Origin: Vibrio mimicus
GTDB taxonomy: Bacteria; Pseudomonadota; Gammaproteobacteria; Enterobacterales; Vibrionaceae
Direction: 5' to 3'
NCBI RefSeq assembly: GCF_019048845.1
Contig: NZ_CP077425.1
Location: forward strand, 744,001 to 808,000
DNA length: 64,000 nucleotides
The first letter of the stretch is position 1. Each line of letters begins with the position of its first letter. Shown here piece after piece: positions 63,404 to 64,000 of the stretch. A program made the translations under genes and the position numbers. The notes beneath the pieces are model-generated. The model was given only the letters and a program-made list of their open reading frames with translations, ran no database searches and had not been told where the DNA came from.

Positions 63404-64000
63404 TTACACCATCCCTTCTTTTTCCACCCACCGTGGTCTGGCGACTTCATCCACCAGATACAAGATGGATTGATAAGGAATGCCGCTGTGGTGTGATAAG
63501 CCGATTTCACACGTGCGGCTGTTACTAAAACCACGGCTACAGTGCGCTGGCACTTGCTCTTTGAGCGAATGGACGGCAGCGGCATTGAGCTCAGGCGTAG
63601 TAAAGCCTTTGTCACCCGCCCAGCCACAGCACTGAATGTGCTCAGGCACTATCACCTCACTGGCGCAGGCTTTCGCCAATTTCAGCATATCGTTTTCTAA
63701 GCCGAGGCGGCGCGAGCTGCAAGTGACATGCAGCATGATGGTTTCTTGCTTCGGCGCGAGTGTTAGGTGATCCAGTAAGTAACGACTTACCAACCCCGTT
63801 GGCTCCAGAATTTCCATCGGTTTGGTAAACTGCTCAATGCTGCGTTTGGCGCACGGGCTAGTGTCCATCAATATCGGATAACGCCCCCCTTGGCTGGCTT
63901 GCCATAAAGCGTTTTCCAACTGCTGGGCTTTGCTTTGTGCAATCTCGGTCATCCCTTTGCTGTCATAAGGCATACCGCAGCACTGGCTGCTGAGCTCTGT
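63404..64000 (-). CDS. C-terminal part of an FAD/4Fe-4S lactate-dehydrogenase-type oxidoreductase (edge-truncated)
   Basis: The frame is open to the window end; 198 residues are visible and the gene continues beyond 64000. Two CCG (heterodisulfide-reductase/GlpC-type) cysteine modules are seen: SSQCCGMPYDSKG at the edge and IQCCGWAGDKGFTTPELNAA, with LHVTCSSRRLG and SNSRTCEIGLSHHSGIPYQS between and after. These are typical of the C-terminal half of large D-lactate/2-hydroxyacid dehydrogenases fused to an iron-sulfur domain. An internal ATG at 63973 is not the start. Confidence 0.82.
   Translation of the reverse strand, partial: TELSSQCCGMPYDSKGMTEIAQSKAQQLENALWQASQGGRYPILMDTSPCAKRSIEQFTKPMEILEPTGLVSRYLLDHLTLAPKQETIMLHVTCSSRRLGLENDMLKLAKACASEVIVPEHIQCCGWAGDKGFTTPELNAAAVHSLKEQVPAHCSRGFSNSRTCEIGLSHHSGIPYQSILYLVDEVARPRWVEKEGMV

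Noticed and set aside
63313..63627. 104-residue minus-strand ORF at the FeS oxidoreductase end
   Set aside because: Alternative frame of the oxidoreductase gene running on into the repeat fragment; no family resemblance.
1..64000. CRISPR arrays, attC/VCR arrays, tRNA or rRNA genes, transposases, prophage
   Set aside because: No regular direct-repeat arrays, no tRNA-like cloverleaf with flanking genes, and no recognisable integrase, transposase or phage structural protein were seen.

Overview
The window is a gene-dense, plasmid-free-looking stretch of a Vibrio chromosome. The gene content points to the V. cholerae / V. mimicus group, probably chromosome II. The pieces that support this are a vqmR-vqmA quorum-sensing locus with a textbook VqmA operator, a lapC-lapG-lapD-type biofilm locus, the putA/putP block, the speFL-speF-potE block, and mtlA-mtlD-mtlR with an antisense MtlS-like RNA. 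ERIC-type repeats of the Vibrio kind (TATACCC... ends) are scattered between genes. From memory, the gene order matches V. cholerae N16961 locus numbers in the VCA10xx range read backwards, but I cannot check this here.

Layout. 44-4026 (minus): membrane fusion protein, LapG-like protease and LapD-like c-di-GMP receptor, a switch for surface adhesin retention. 4308-4943: pdxH. 5023-6029: vqmA, the VqmR sRNA and the VqmA operator. 6055-9138: two paralogous PEGA-domain secreted proteins, one carrying a formylglycine-generating-enzyme-like domain. 9564-16139: proline catabolism (AraC-type regulator, putA, a detached PutA C-terminal domain, putP). 16323-20765: zinc-ribbon protein, chemoreceptor, Lrp-type regulator and coniferyl-type aldehyde dehydrogenase. 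20853-25294: an outer-membrane barrel and a LolA-like protein, divergent from an RND/MMPL exporter, probably one envelope lipid export system. 25398-30519: LuxR-type regulator, then the ornithine-sensing leader speFL, ornithine decarboxylase speF and antiporter potE. 30732-31635: FMN riboswitch and ribB. 31817-45000: assorted lipoprotein, an archaeal-type TrmY, two LysR/oxidoreductase divergent pairs, a chemoreceptor, rhodanese, TauE, YccF, a possible nuclease, a zinc-ligand-less MBL protein and a Gfo/Idh oxidoreductase. 44988-48960: mannitol operon. 49426-50678: M23 peptidase overlapping bactofilin. 50755-56069: phosphohexomutase and a polar amino acid ABC transporter. 56242-57480: TyrR box and aroG. 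57579-60640: MATE pump and PAS chemoreceptor. 61131-63304: a decayed stressosome/two-component locus. 63404-64000: the C-terminal part of an FeS/FAD lactate-dehydrogenase-type protein running off the edge.

The most unusual points are four. (1) The C-terminal domain of long PutA proteins is present as its own small gene between putA and putP. (2) A heme-globin RsbR-like stressosome gene is fused by deletion to the tail of a hybrid kinase, and the following response regulator is cut short by a piece of an ERIC-type element. (3) A 38-codon arrest-peptide gene (speFL) lies upstream of speF. (4) Several regulatory RNAs (VqmR, MtlS, FMN riboswitch) can be placed precisely. No rRNA, tRNA, CRISPR array, transposase or prophage gene was seen.
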